Shown: positions 51,280 to 58,146 of the stretch, piece by piece
Layout: each line of letters opens with the position of its first letter
Position numbering within the stretch: the stretch's first letter is position 1
Source of the DNA: CAZYMF01 sp964648215
Lineage (GTDB): Bacteria > Desulfobacterota > Binatia > HRBIN30 > JACQVA1
Direction of reading: 5' to 3'
DNA length: 58,146 bases
Assembly (NCBI GenBank): GCA_964648215.1
Contig: CAZYMF010000009.1
Span: forward strand, 1-58,146
The notes under the pieces: model-generated
What the model was told of the DNA's origin: nothing
Databases searched by the model: none
What the model saw: only the letters and a program-made list of their open reading frames with translations
Position numbers and translations under genes: made by a program

Positions 51280-52758
51280 ATGACGGCGTGGCCGACCGTC
51301 GCCTCCGTGCTACAGCCGTTGCCCCTGGTCATCGGCGGCGCGGTCGGTGTCTGCGCGGGTTGGCTGCTCACGTGGCTCATCGTTCGGGCGCGGGCGGCGC
51401 AGCGGCTGGCCGAGACCTCTACCCGGGCGCAGGCGGAGGTGGCCACGCTCACCGAGCGCCTGATCGGTCGCGACCGTGAGCTCGACTCTCAGCGGAGCCA
51501 GTTGCTCGACGTCGAAGCCGAGCTCGGCCACAACCGCACCGAGATCACCGAGCTGAGAGCGAGGCAATCCGAGCTGCTGGCGACGATCGACAGCGAGCGG
51601 CAGAAGTCCGCCGAGAAGCTGAAGCTCCTCGAGCAAGCGACGGCGCAGCTGACGGACTCTTTCAAGGCGTTGTCCGCCGACGCCCTGCGGAGCAACAATC
51701 GATCGTTTCTCGAGCTGGCCAAGGCGACGCTCGAGAAGTTCCAGAGCGAGGCCAAGGGTGATCTCGAGCAGCGGCAGAAGGCGGTGGAGACGCTGGTGAC
51801 GCCGTTGCGCGACTCGCTGGAGAAGGTGGATGCGCAGATTCAGGGCCTCGAGCGGGCGCGGCAGCAGGCGTACGGCAGCCTGGGCCAGCAGGTGCGCTCG
51901 CTGATCGAGACGCAGGAGAAGCTGCAGGCGGAGACCGGCAACCTCGTCAAGGCGTTGCGGGCGCCCACGGTGCGTGGTCGCTGGGGCGAGATCCAGTTGA
52001 AGCGGGTGGTGGAGATGGCCGGAATGCTGGCCCGCTGCGACTTCGTCGAGCAGGTGAGCACGGCCGGCGACGAGCGCCGCCTGCGACCGGACGTCGTGGT
52101 CAAGTTGCCGGGAGGCAAGAACGTCGTCGTCGACGCCAAGACCCCATTGCAGGGCTACCTCGACGCGCTGGAGGCACCCGACGACGAAACGCGGGTCGCC
52201 CGGCTGAAGGACCACGGCCGCCAGGTCCGCGCCCACATGACCGCTCTGGCCTCCAAGGAATACTGGAACCAGTTCCAGCCTACGCCCGAGTTCGTGGTGA
52301 TGTTTCTGCCGGGAGAGTCGTTCTTCTCCGCGGCGCTGGAGCAGGATCCCGGCCTGATCGAAGAAGGCGCGCCTCGCGTGTTGCTGGCCACCCCGACGAC
52401 TCTGCTCGCCCTGTTGCGCGCGGTGGCCTACGGCTGGCGACAGGAGCAGATCGCCGCCAACGCGCAGATCATCAGCGACCTCGGGCGCCAACTCTACGAG
52501 CGCATCGGTGTTCTGGCCGAGCACTTCGATGATCTGCGCAAGGGTCTGCAGCGCAGCGTCGAGGCCTACAACCGGGCGGTCGGCTCTTTCGAGAGTCGCG
52601 TCCTGGTGGGGGCGCGGCGTTTCAAGGAGCTTGGCGCCGCCGGCGCGCAGGAGATCGCGCCGCCGCGCTCGATCGAGAGCGCGCCGCGCGCGGTGGAGCC
52701 GCCCGAGGAACAGGCGGTCCTGCCGTTGCCCGCGGCGCACGAGTCGTCGGGTTCGTGA
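51280..52758 (+). CDS. rmuC: DNA recombination protein RmuC
   Basis: A 492-residue RmuC: N-terminal membrane anchor (LVIGGAVGVCAGWLLTWLIV), a long coiled coil (about 40-170, AQAEVATLTERLIGRD), and the RmuC nuclease-fold domain with RGRWGEIQLKRVVEMAGM, VVDAKTPLQGYLDAL and WNQFQPTPEFVVMFLPGE. RmuC limits genomic rearrangements in E. coli. ATG 51280 has an excellent GGGGAGGTGGG. A TATAGC box lies 42 nt upstream but no good -35. No other recombination genes nearby. Confidence 0.93.
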   Translation: MTAWPTVASVLQPLPLVIGGAVGVCAGWLLTWLIVRARAAQRLAETSTRAQAEVATLTERLIGRDRELDSQRSQLLDVEAELGHNRTEITELRARQSELLATIDSERQKSAEKLKLLEQATAQLTDSFKALSADALRSNNRSFLELAKATLEKFQSEAKGDLEQRQKAVETLVTPLRDSLEKVDAQIQGLERARQQAYGSLGQQVRSLIETQEKLQAETGNLVKALRAPTVRGRWGEIQLKRVVEMAGMLARCDFVEQVSTAGDERRLRPDVVVKLPGGKNVVVDAKTPLQGYLDALEAPDDETRVARLKDHGRQVRAHMTALASKEYWNQFQPTPEFVVMFLPGESFFSAALEQDPGLIEEGAPRVLLATPTTLLALLRAVAYGWRQEQIAANAQIISDLGRQLYERIGVLAEHFDDLRKGLQRSVEAYNRAVGSFESRVLVGARRFKELGAAGAQEIAPPRSIESAPRAVEPPEEQAVLPLPAAHESSGS

Positions 52759-52820
52759 AGGCAATCGGCTTGAATTGGCGCGCGTCGCATACTAGAAACG
52801 CCGCCTCGTCCCGACTCCCT

Positions 52821-52925
52821 ATGCCGACGAAGTCGAAGAAGAACCGCGAACGCGCCGGAGAGCCGCGGCGCCACGCCGCGCTCGATCGCGGCCAATGCTC
52901 GGGCGCGGGTGTTGCCGACCGTTGA
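52821..52925 (+). CDS. Possible 34-residue basic leader peptide before the sugar kinase
   Basis: ATG 52821 to TGA 52925, 34 residues with a lysine/arginine-rich start (MPTKSKKNRERAGEP). Its TGA overlaps a TTG (52922-52924) that is in frame with the kinase gene, a layout suitable for coupled initiation. A promoter-like TTGAAT, 17 nt, TAGAAA precedes it (about 52769-52797). Coding status is speculative. Confidence 0.3.
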   Translation: MPTKSKKNRERAGEPRRHAALDRGQCSGAGVADR

Positions 52926-53992
52926 CGCCCGATACCAGCCAGATTCCCGCTCTTCTGCGCGAGCGCTTCGGTGCCGGCCTCGGCGTCGACGAGATCGTCG
53001 CTCTTGCCGGTGACGCGTCGACGCGACGCTACGTGCGTGCACGCCTGCGCGGCCCGGATGCGCCCGCCACCGCCATCGTGATGATCCTGGCCGACAGCGG
53101 CCAGTCGATCTCCTCCGACGAGCTCGCCGTCTTCGAGAAGCCGCCGCGGGAGCTACCCTTTGTCAACGTGCATCGGTTCCTGCGCACTCTGGGGGTGAGC
53201 GTGCCCGAGATCTATCTCGATGCCAGCCCGCGCGGGTTCGTGGTTCTCGAGGATGTCGGCGACACCACCCTGTGGGACGCCGCGAGCGATCTCAGCGGCG
53301 AGGCGCTCGAGTCGCTCTATCGGCGCGCCGTCGATCAGCTCCTCAGCCTCGTCCTCGACGGCACCCGCCGGCGCGACGACGGCTGCATCGCCTTCCAGCA
53401 GGCCTTCGACGAGCGGCTGTTCCTGTGGGAGTTCGAGCACTTCATCGAGTACGGGATCGAGAAGCGTCTGCGCCAAGCGCTGCCGCCGAGCGAGCTCGCC
53501 GAGCTGCGGCACCACTTTGCGGCCATCGCTGCCCGGCTCGGGGCCGCGCCGCGGTTTCTCGCGCATCGCGATTTCCACAGTTGGAACCTGTTCGTGCAGG
53601 ACGGGAGGGTTCGCGTCATCGACTTCCAGGACGCGCTCCTGGCGCCGGCCACCTACGATCTGGCGACGCTGCTCGGTGATCGGGATACTCGCCTCAGAAT
53701 AGACTCCGCTGCCGAGGCCGACCTGCTCGGCTACTACCACCGGCAGTGGCAGGCGCGCGGCGGGCCGGATTGGCCGGCGTCGGCGCTGCAGGCCGAGTAC
53801 TTCGACTGTGCTCTGCAGAAGGCGTTCAAGGTCGTCGGCCGGTTTCACTATCTCGACATGGTCAAGGGCAAGCCCGGCTATCTGCGCTACCTCCCGGCGA
53901 CCTGGCGACAGATCGATCGCCTGCTCGACCGCGATCCCGCCCTCGCCGACGTGCGCGCGATCCTCGCCCGCCACGCCGACGAGCTGCGCTGA
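52895..53992 (+). CDS. amgK: Sugar 1-kinase of the AmgK type (MurNAc/GlcNAc kinase)
   Basis: A phosphotransferase-fold kinase with LAHRDFHSWNLFVQ (catalytic HxDxxxxN intact) and VRVIDFQDALLAPATYDLATLL. In Pseudomonas AmgK phosphorylates MurNAc at C1 in a cell-wall-recycling bypass; the next gene is the matching nucleotidyltransferase, which makes this assignment strong. 365 residues from ATG 52895; TTG 52922 is an alternative start giving an N-terminus closer to the family. The C-terminal part (KVVGRFHYLDMVKGKPGYLRYL) matches AmgK. Confidence 0.85.
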   Translation: MLGRGCCRPLTPDTSQIPALLRERFGAGLGVDEIVALAGDASTRRYVRARLRGPDAPATAIVMILADSGQSISSDELAVFEKPPRELPFVNVHRFLRTLGVSVPEIYLDASPRGFVVLEDVGDTTLWDAASDLSGEALESLYRRAVDQLLSLVLDGTRRRDDGCIAFQQAFDERLFLWEFEHFIEYGIEKRLRQALPPSELAELRHHFAAIAARLGAAPRFLAHRDFHSWNLFVQDGRVRVIDFQDALLAPATYDLATLLGDRDTRLRIDSAAEADLLGYYHRQWQARGGPDWPASALQAEYFDCALQKAFKVVGRFHYLDMVKGKPGYLRYLPATWRQIDRLLDRDPALADVRAILARHADELR

Positions 53993-54062
53993 GCGGTTCT
54001 TGCACTCCGGCGCCATCCCCGGCTAGTTTTGGCTCTCGGCCTGCGACTGCCGACTCGCATCA

Positions 54063-54824
54063 ATGATTCGCGCCATGATCCTGGCCGCCGGTTTTGGCAC
54101 CCGCCTGCGGCCCCTGACCGACCACACGCCGAAGCCGCTCCTCGAGGTCGGTGGCCGGCCGATGATCGCCTACCCCCTGCTGCTGCTGCGCTCGGCGGGG
54201 ATCACCGAGACACTGATCAACCTGCACCACCTCGGAGAGCAGGTCCGCAGCACTCTCGGTGACGGTCGCGGGTACGGCGTGCGCATCACCTACTCGGAGG
54301 AGAACCCCATTCTGGACACCGGCGGGGCGATCAAGAAGGCCGAGGGCGTGCTGGGGGGCGACACGTTCGTCATCCTCAATGCCGACACCATCGTCGACCT
54401 GGATCTGGGGGCGATGCTCGCCTTCCACCGCGAGCGCGGCGGCATCGGCACGATGCTGCTGCGCCGCGACCCCGAGGTGTCGCGCTACGGCGCGATCGAG
54501 GTGGATGCGACCGATCGCATTCGACGTTTCCTGGGCTTCCCATCGCAGGTGGACCAGCCGCTCGAGCCGCTCATGTACGGAGGGGTGTGGATCCTCGAGC
54601 CGCGGGTCTTCGATTACATGGAGCCCGGCATCTTCAGCATCACGAAGCAGACCGCCCCGGCGCTGCTGCGTGCCGGCGAGCCCCTCTACGGGTATCGCTA
54701 CAGCGGCTACTGGCGGGTGCTCGACACGCCCGACGGCCTCGACGCCGGCCGCCGCGAGCTGGCAACCGTCGGCCTGCGCTTCCTCGCAGCGGAGAGCACC
54801 GGCGCGACGCGGGTGACGCGGTGA
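54063..54824 (+). CDS. murU: Sugar-1-phosphate nucleotidyltransferase, MurU-like
   Basis: Forms UDP-MurNAc from MurNAc-1-phosphate in the cell-wall-recycling bypass, by its position behind amgK; the fold alone cannot exclude another NDP-sugar. 253 residues: nucleotide-binding LAAGFGTRLRPLT, then PKPLLEVGGRPM, ILNADTIVDLDL (metal-binding Asp) and a conserved C-terminal MYGGVWILEP, YSGYWRVLDTPDGL. Starts ATG 54063. The stop overlaps the next start (GTGA). Confidence 0.87.
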   Translation: MIRAMILAAGFGTRLRPLTDHTPKPLLEVGGRPMIAYPLLLLRSAGITETLINLHHLGEQVRSTLGDGRGYGVRITYSEENPILDTGGAIKKAEGVLGGDTFVILNADTIVDLDLGAMLAFHRERGGIGTMLLRRDPEVSRYGAIEVDATDRIRRFLGFPSQVDQPLEPLMYGGVWILEPRVFDYMEPGIFSITKQTAPALLRAGEPLYGYRYSGYWRVLDTPDGLDAGRRELATVGLRFLAAESTGATRVTR

Positions 54825-55213
54825 GCTTGTGCAATCAGTGCGGTGCTTGCTGCCGCGTCCTCACCCTGGAGCAGTCTCCCGAGGAGATCCGGGCCATGGC
54901 CGCGATCACCAGCGTGCTCGGCATCCCGTCCGACATGCCCTTTGCGGCCGAGCACTGGCACCCCCTCAGCCGAGCCGAGGCGATGGAGCGCAACCCCTTC
55001 TACGTCATGCGCTTGCCGCCGGCGGCGCACCTGTACTCCTGCGATCGGCTCGGCGACGACGGCCGTTGTCTGGCCTACGAAGAGCGGCCGTTGGTCTGCC
55101 GTGGCTATCCCTGGTACGACCAGCCGGTCCGCGAGATGGAGTTGCCGGATGCCAACTGCGGCTACCACTACGACGAGGTGATGGAGTTCGTCATCCGCCG
55201 GCCGGATCTGTAG
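54821..55213 (+). CDS. YkgJ-family cysteine-cluster protein
   Basis: A 130-residue protein with the zinc/Fe-S cysteine motif CNQCGACC at its start, and additional conserved Cys in LYSCDRL, DDGRCLAYEERPLVCRGYPW. GTG start at 54821 overlaps the murU stop by 4 nt, so it is coupled to the recycling pair; the biochemical role in this family is unknown. Confidence 0.85.
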   Translation: MSLCNQCGACCRVLTLEQSPEEIRAMAAITSVLGIPSDMPFAAEHWHPLSRAEAMERNPFYVMRLPPAAHLYSCDRLGDDGRCLAYEERPLVCRGYPWYDQPVREMELPDANCGYHYDEVMEFVIRRPDL

Positions 55214-55241
55214 CGGGCCGGAATCCCAGGCAAGGGACGTT

Positions 55242-55823
55242 CTACTCGCGCAGCAGGGAGAGGAAGCCGCAGAGCATGCGGTAGGTGAGCCCCCAGACGG
55301 TGTAGCCGCGGTAGACGAAGGCCGGAAACTTCTGCGCCTTGCCGTCGAGGTGGCGCACGTAGGTTCCTTGCCCCGCGGGGCAGGTCAGGTGCGAGAGCGG
55401 CAGCCAGACGGTATCGCGCACCTCGTGTCCGTCGGGCCGCACCGCGACGTCGCGTGCCAGTGCGTACACGTACGGTCGGATCACCAGGCTGATGGGCCGA
55501 TCGCGGGCGATGGCCTGGATGTCGTCGAGGCCGCCGAGCAGGTTGCCGTGCTGCTCGAGATCGATGCCGACCTCCTCGTGGGTCTCGCGCGCGGCCGTGC
55601 GCAGCAGATCGTCGCCGTCCTCCGGGTCGTGCCGGCCGCCGGGGAGGGCCATGTGTCCCGACCACGGATCGTTGGGTCGTTCGCTGCGCTGGATCAGCAA
55701 CGCTTCGCACTCGCCGCCGCGCTGGCGCAAGATCATCGCCACGGCGGCGCGCCGATGACCGTTGTGATCGACGACGCTCGGGCGGTGGTCCCGCAGCCGC
55801 AGGCGAATGGTGGCTAGATCCAT
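55242..55823 (-). CDS. NUDIX hydrolase, probable CoA pyrophosphatase
   Basis: A 193-residue NUDIX protein of the NudL/CoAse branch. The NUDIX box reads GGRHDPEDGDDLLRTAARET then HEEVGID, matching GX5EX7REUXEEXGU. Upstream AAVAMILRQRGGECEALLIQRS and SGHMALPGG are typical of the CoA-diphosphatase subfamily. It converges with the YkgJ gene; a small membrane-protein gene starts 25 nt upstream. Confidence 0.87.
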   Translation of the reverse strand: MDLATIRLRLRDHRPSVVDHNGHRRAAVAMILRQRGGECEALLIQRSERPNDPWSGHMALPGGRHDPEDGDDLLRTAARETHEEVGIDLEQHGNLLGGLDDIQAIARDRPISLVIRPYVYALARDVAVRPDGHEVRDTVWLPLSHLTCPAGQGTYVRHLDGKAQKFPAFVYRGYTVWGLTYRMLCGFLSLLRE

Positions 55824-55848
55824 CGGGGCTCTCCGGAGCGGCAGGCGG

Positions 55849-56034
55849 TCAGACTTCGGGCAGGTGGCGGTTGCGGAACTCGGTCCATTCGGTCAGCCAG
55901 CGCTCCTCCGCGTGCACTCGCAGCCATGCGCGCCAGGCGAAGATTCCCAGGCCGATGACGGCCGCGGTGGCCACCGCCGGCGGTAGCGTGCGGCCGGTCC
56001 ATGCCAGCGCCCGAACCATTGCTCGTGTCGTCAC
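55849..56034 (-). CDS. Small single-span membrane protein next to ccmH
   Basis: A 61-residue protein starting at GTG 56034 with an excellent ribosome site (AGGAGGT, 3-4 nt away). One membrane segment (AVATAAVIGLGIFAWRAW, about 20-37) and a charged C-terminus (HAEERWLTEWTEFRNRHL). Lies 56 nt after ccmH on the same strand. Possibly a small accessory subunit of cytochrome-c maturation, but no family is recognised. Confidence 0.65.
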   Translation of the reverse strand: MTTRAMVRALAWTGRTLPPAVATAAVIGLGIFAWRAWLRVHAEERWLTEWTEFRNRHLPEV

Positions 56035-56090
56035 GGGACCTCCTCGATCGCTCACGGACTTGTCGATGACCAGCGGACCCCGATCCCCCG

Positions 56091-56627
56091 TCACCTGTCG
56101 AAGGTCGCCAGCTCCTGGTCGAGCTGCAGCCGCAACTTTCGCATGGTGTCGTCCGGTTCGCCGGCCGCCGGCGCGATGGGAGGCGTGGTCGCTTCGTTTC
56201 TCCGGCGGCGGTGGAGCCAGAGCAGGACGACCACCGTCCCGAACAGCATTCCGGCCGCGGGCATCCAGTAGGCCAGCAAGTTGAATCCTCGCGCCACCGG
56301 CTGCGCGAGGATGCGCTCGCCGTAAACCTCGAGATACTTGTCGAGGATCTGCTGCGCGCTGGCGCCTGCGGCCACCATGGAGCGCACCTGCCGCCGGATC
56401 GCGTCGGCGGCGGGACTGTGGTGGGTCGCCACCGTGCCGCCGAAACAGCACGGAGCCATGAGCTGTTCCTCGACCTGCCGCGCCGTGGCTTCCTGCTCGG
56501 TGGTCAACTCGGGCGGCGGCACGGCCCAGGCGCCGGAAGTGAGAAGGAGGGCCAGAAGTCCGGGTACGAGCATGCCGGCGCGGTGCATCCGGGCTCGGGC
56601 TTCAAGGGACGGGGTTGGGGTGTTCAT
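56091..56627 (-). CDS. ccmH: Cytochrome c biogenesis protein, CcmH/NrfF-like with CC motif
   Basis: Periplasmic-facing apocytochrome-c thioreductase of cytochrome-c maturation. 178 residues: signal peptide (LVPGLLALLLTSGAWA, to about 36), a helical domain with the redox motif PCC (C60, C61 in QLMAPCCFGG) instead of the usual LRCxxCQ, then SPAADAIRRQVRSMVAAGAS and ILDKYLEVYGERIL, and a C-terminal membrane segment followed by a short basic tail. The C-C arrangement is unusual; the rest is normal. ATG 56627 has AGAGGT upstream. No other ccm genes in the window. Confidence 0.85.
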   Translation of the reverse strand: MNTPTPSLEARARMHRAGMLVPGLLALLLTSGAWAVPPPELTTEQEATARQVEEQLMAPCCFGGTVATHHSPAADAIRRQVRSMVAAGASAQQILDKYLEVYGERILAQPVARGFNLLAYWMPAAGMLFGTVVVLLWLHRRRRNEATTPPIAPAAGEPDDTMRKLRLQLDQELATFDR

Positions 56628-56642
56628 GGCGTTACCTCTTCG

Positions 56643-56660
56643 CGGGGATCTCTCTCCCCG
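56643..56660 (-). other. Small hairpin in the ccmH leader
   Basis: CGGGGA/TCCCCG, 6-bp stem with a 6-nt loop, about 15 nt before the ccmH ribosome site. Could affect translation or be chance; no partner sequence. Confidence 0.35.
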
Positions 56661-56840
56661 AGCTGAAAGGTAGAGGGAACGCGCCTCGCTGTCCACCCAC
56701 CGGCGCGGATGCACACGCTCGGCCGCTGCTCGTTGCCGGCGGCGGTGCCGAGCGGGGAGAAGTCCCAGGGGGAGGAACTCGCGCGCAGAGTCCGGAGGGG
56801 GCACCGGCCTTGACGGGAAGCGCGGGGAACCGCCGTTCGC

Positions 56841-58079
56841 TCAGATCGAATCGTGCGCCGACCGGCTGGATCTCTGCCACGCGTGTGCCGGCGGCGGGGT
56901 GACGTGAACCATCTCGCCGCCGCGTAGCACGCGGAACTCGTGGCCGCTCCAGCGCACCGTGTTGCCGAGGAAGCTGATCAGCCACACCGTCGAGATGAAC
57001 AGATCCTTCAACGGCACCAGCAACACGTGCGCCCAGGTGTTGTCGGTGTCGAGGTAGCGGAAGCACATCGTGGCCGCGACCAGCAGGCGCAGACCGATGA
57101 GGCCGGCACCGATCGCGACGCTGCCAGGGCTGAAACCGTAGTAGAGCATCGTCAACGTTGCCCACAGCGTTCCGTGGGTGAGGACGCTGGCGAAGTACCC
57201 GCCCGGTCGCACGGTGCGATAGGTTCGCGCCCAGCGCACCTGATGCTGGAAGAGCCGGGTCCACGACCCCACGTTCAGCACGGTCTCGACGACCATGTCC
57301 GACAGCATCAGCGTCAGGCCGCGCTCGCCAATGAGGTGGCCGAGGTAGTAGTCGTCGGCGAGGTAGTTGGAGATGGCGAGAAAGCCGCCGATGGCGTCGA
57401 GGGTCTCGCGCCGCAGGGCCATCGTGGCGCCGAACGCGTAGCTCGGCTTCTCCACCTTGCGGGCCGCCATCACCATCGCCGCGAAGTCGGTGTTGATGAA
57501 CAGCGACTCGACCACGGTCGGCAGACGGCCGCGCCGCACCGCCTTGTACAGGCAGCTGACCACCCCGACGGAGGGGTTGCGCAGCGGCGCGGTCACGCGC
57601 CGCAGGTAGTCGGGCTGCACGCGAATGTCGCTGTCCGCGATGACGATGATGTCGTGGCGCGCCTGCGCGTACATGTTGTGCAGGTTGCTGACCTTGTAGT
57701 TGGTGCCGTAGACGCGGCCGTCGACGACCAGGGCGATGTCGACGGCGGGAAAGTCCCGCTGCAGTTGGCGGACGACCGGGACGGCCTCGTCTCCCGCATC
57801 GGCGACGCCGAAGATGATCTGGAAGGTTTCGTAGTCCTGCCGGCAAAAGGTGGCGAGATTGTCGTAGAGGTCGATGTCCAGTCCCTTCAGCGGCTTGAGC
57901 ACGGTCACGCCGGGAAGAGAGCGGAGCCCGTCGTCCGCCGGGTCCTGTCGGTTCCTGGCGCCAAAGAAGTCCTCCGCCGAGTACAGAACGAGGAGGCAGT
58001 ACCAGATCGAGGCGAGGGCGCCGACGGCCAGCACCGCTGCGGTCAGGGTGACGTGGAGCAAGGGTAGCGTCATCGGCAT
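56841..58079 (-). CDS. Glycosyltransferase of the HpnI/ceramide-glucosyltransferase type
   Basis: A GT21-like enzyme of 412 residues, best matching HpnI, which transfers N-acetylglucosamine to bacteriohopanetetrol in hopanoid biosynthesis. N-terminal membrane segment, then VTVLKPLKGLD, the donor-binding DSDIRV, the D3 motif DDYYLGHL, and the (Q/R)xxRW motif QHQVRWART, followed by C-terminal hydrophobic segments. Start is ATG 58079 or 58073 (both in frame, MPMTLP); a longer TTG start extends into the preceding terminator. No ribosome site is obvious. Indicates hopanoids in this organism. Confidence 0.85.
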   Translation of the reverse strand: MPMTLPLLHVTLTAAVLAVGALASIWYCLLVLYSAEDFFGARNRQDPADDGLRSLPGVTVLKPLKGLDIDLYDNLATFCRQDYETFQIIFGVADAGDEAVPVVRQLQRDFPAVDIALVVDGRVYGTNYKVSNLHNMYAQARHDIIVIADSDIRVQPDYLRRVTAPLRNPSVGVVSCLYKAVRRGRLPTVVESLFINTDFAAMVMAARKVEKPSYAFGATMALRRETLDAIGGFLAISNYLADDYYLGHLIGERGLTLMLSDMVVETVLNVGSWTRLFQHQVRWARTYRTVRPGGYFASVLTHGTLWATLTMLYYGFSPGSVAIGAGLIGLRLLVAATMCFRYLDTDNTWAHVLLVPLKDLFISTVWLISFLGNTVRWSGHEFRVLRGGEMVHVTPPPAHAWQRSSRSAHDSI

Positions 58080-58106
58080 TAACCAAGCGGTCAGCCGGAG
58101 GCGCAA

Positions 58107-58136
58107 AAAAAAGCCGCCCGGGATTTCGCCGGCTGG
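58107..58136 (-). terminator. Intrinsic terminator of an upstream gene at the window edge
   Basis: Minus strand: a GC-rich dyad (AGCCG ... CGGCT) followed by eight T (58105-58112 read as A on the plus strand). It would end transcription of a minus-strand gene beyond the right edge. Confidence 0.5.
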
Positions 58137-58146
58137 CTGGCTCTGC

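Overview
This window looks like chromosomal DNA of a high-GC Gram-negative bacterium. Evidence for an outer membrane includes LolA, an MsbA-type exporter, an OmpA-family porin and ExbB/ExbD. RNase J, a selenocysteine-containing SelD, YajQ, a hopanoid-type glycosyltransferase (HpnI-like) and a CcmH with a CC motif fit the old 'deltaproteobacterial' assemblage (Desulfobacterota, Myxococcota or Binatota-like). The exact phylum is my inference. A 10-N run (25978-25987) marks a scaffold gap, so this is probably a draft or metagenome assembly. I saw no insertion sequences, CRISPR arrays, rRNA or convincing tRNA genes. Genes are tightly packed with many ATGA or GTGA overlaps.

Left part (1-22.2 kb) is mostly core metabolism and information processing. 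On the minus strand are a serine/purine operon (aminotransferase, serA, purA running off the left edge), folE with a kinase-like protein, and a run rimO, DksA-like zinc finger, glycerate kinase, queE, isocitrate dehydrogenase. A short plus-strand pair (lipoprotein and nuclease-fold protein) follows, then yajQ, then the rnj-ftsK-lolA operon. Next come ssb, radC, an RlmI-like methyltransferase, moaC and trxB. Several genes here (trxB, ssb, rimO, the lipoprotein) have promoter -10 boxes only 8-12 nt before the start codon and no Shine-Dalgarno, which suggests leaderless or near-leaderless mRNAs.

The accessory centre (22.5-29.6 kb) is the most unusual part. It is a compact eight-gene plus-strand cluster: polyprenyl diphosphate synthase, three unrecognised proteins, a CrtC/AttH-like hydratase broken by the assembly gap, an SCP2-like small protein, an 820-residue FAD-dependent desaturase-type oxidoreductase with an OmpA-like domain inserted between its dinucleotide-binding fold and its PGEHGFRFFP motif, and a 93-residue protein. 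Together they look like a dedicated isoprenoid/carotenoid-like pathway. Convergent to it lie a 1236-residue Ser/Thr kinase-AAA-TPR regulator and an overlapping sigma-54-type activator whose GAFTGA loop reads GAHSTA. An MsbA-like exporter and an OmpA porin follow.

The right part (38-58 kb) holds a LexA-type peptidase with no DNA-binding domain, two methylmalonyl-CoA epimerase-family proteins, an SDR reductase, YjbQ, a selD gene with an in-frame TGA (selenocysteine), a zinc-ribbon/TPR protein, alkyladenine glycosylase, a CbbQ/CbbO-type MoxR-VWA pair, exbB-exbD-xre, a small membrane protein with a very strong promoter and ribosome site, rmuC, a MurNAc-recycling pair (amgK-murU) with a cysteine-cluster protein, a NUDIX hydrolase, CcmH and an HpnI-like glycosyltransferase.
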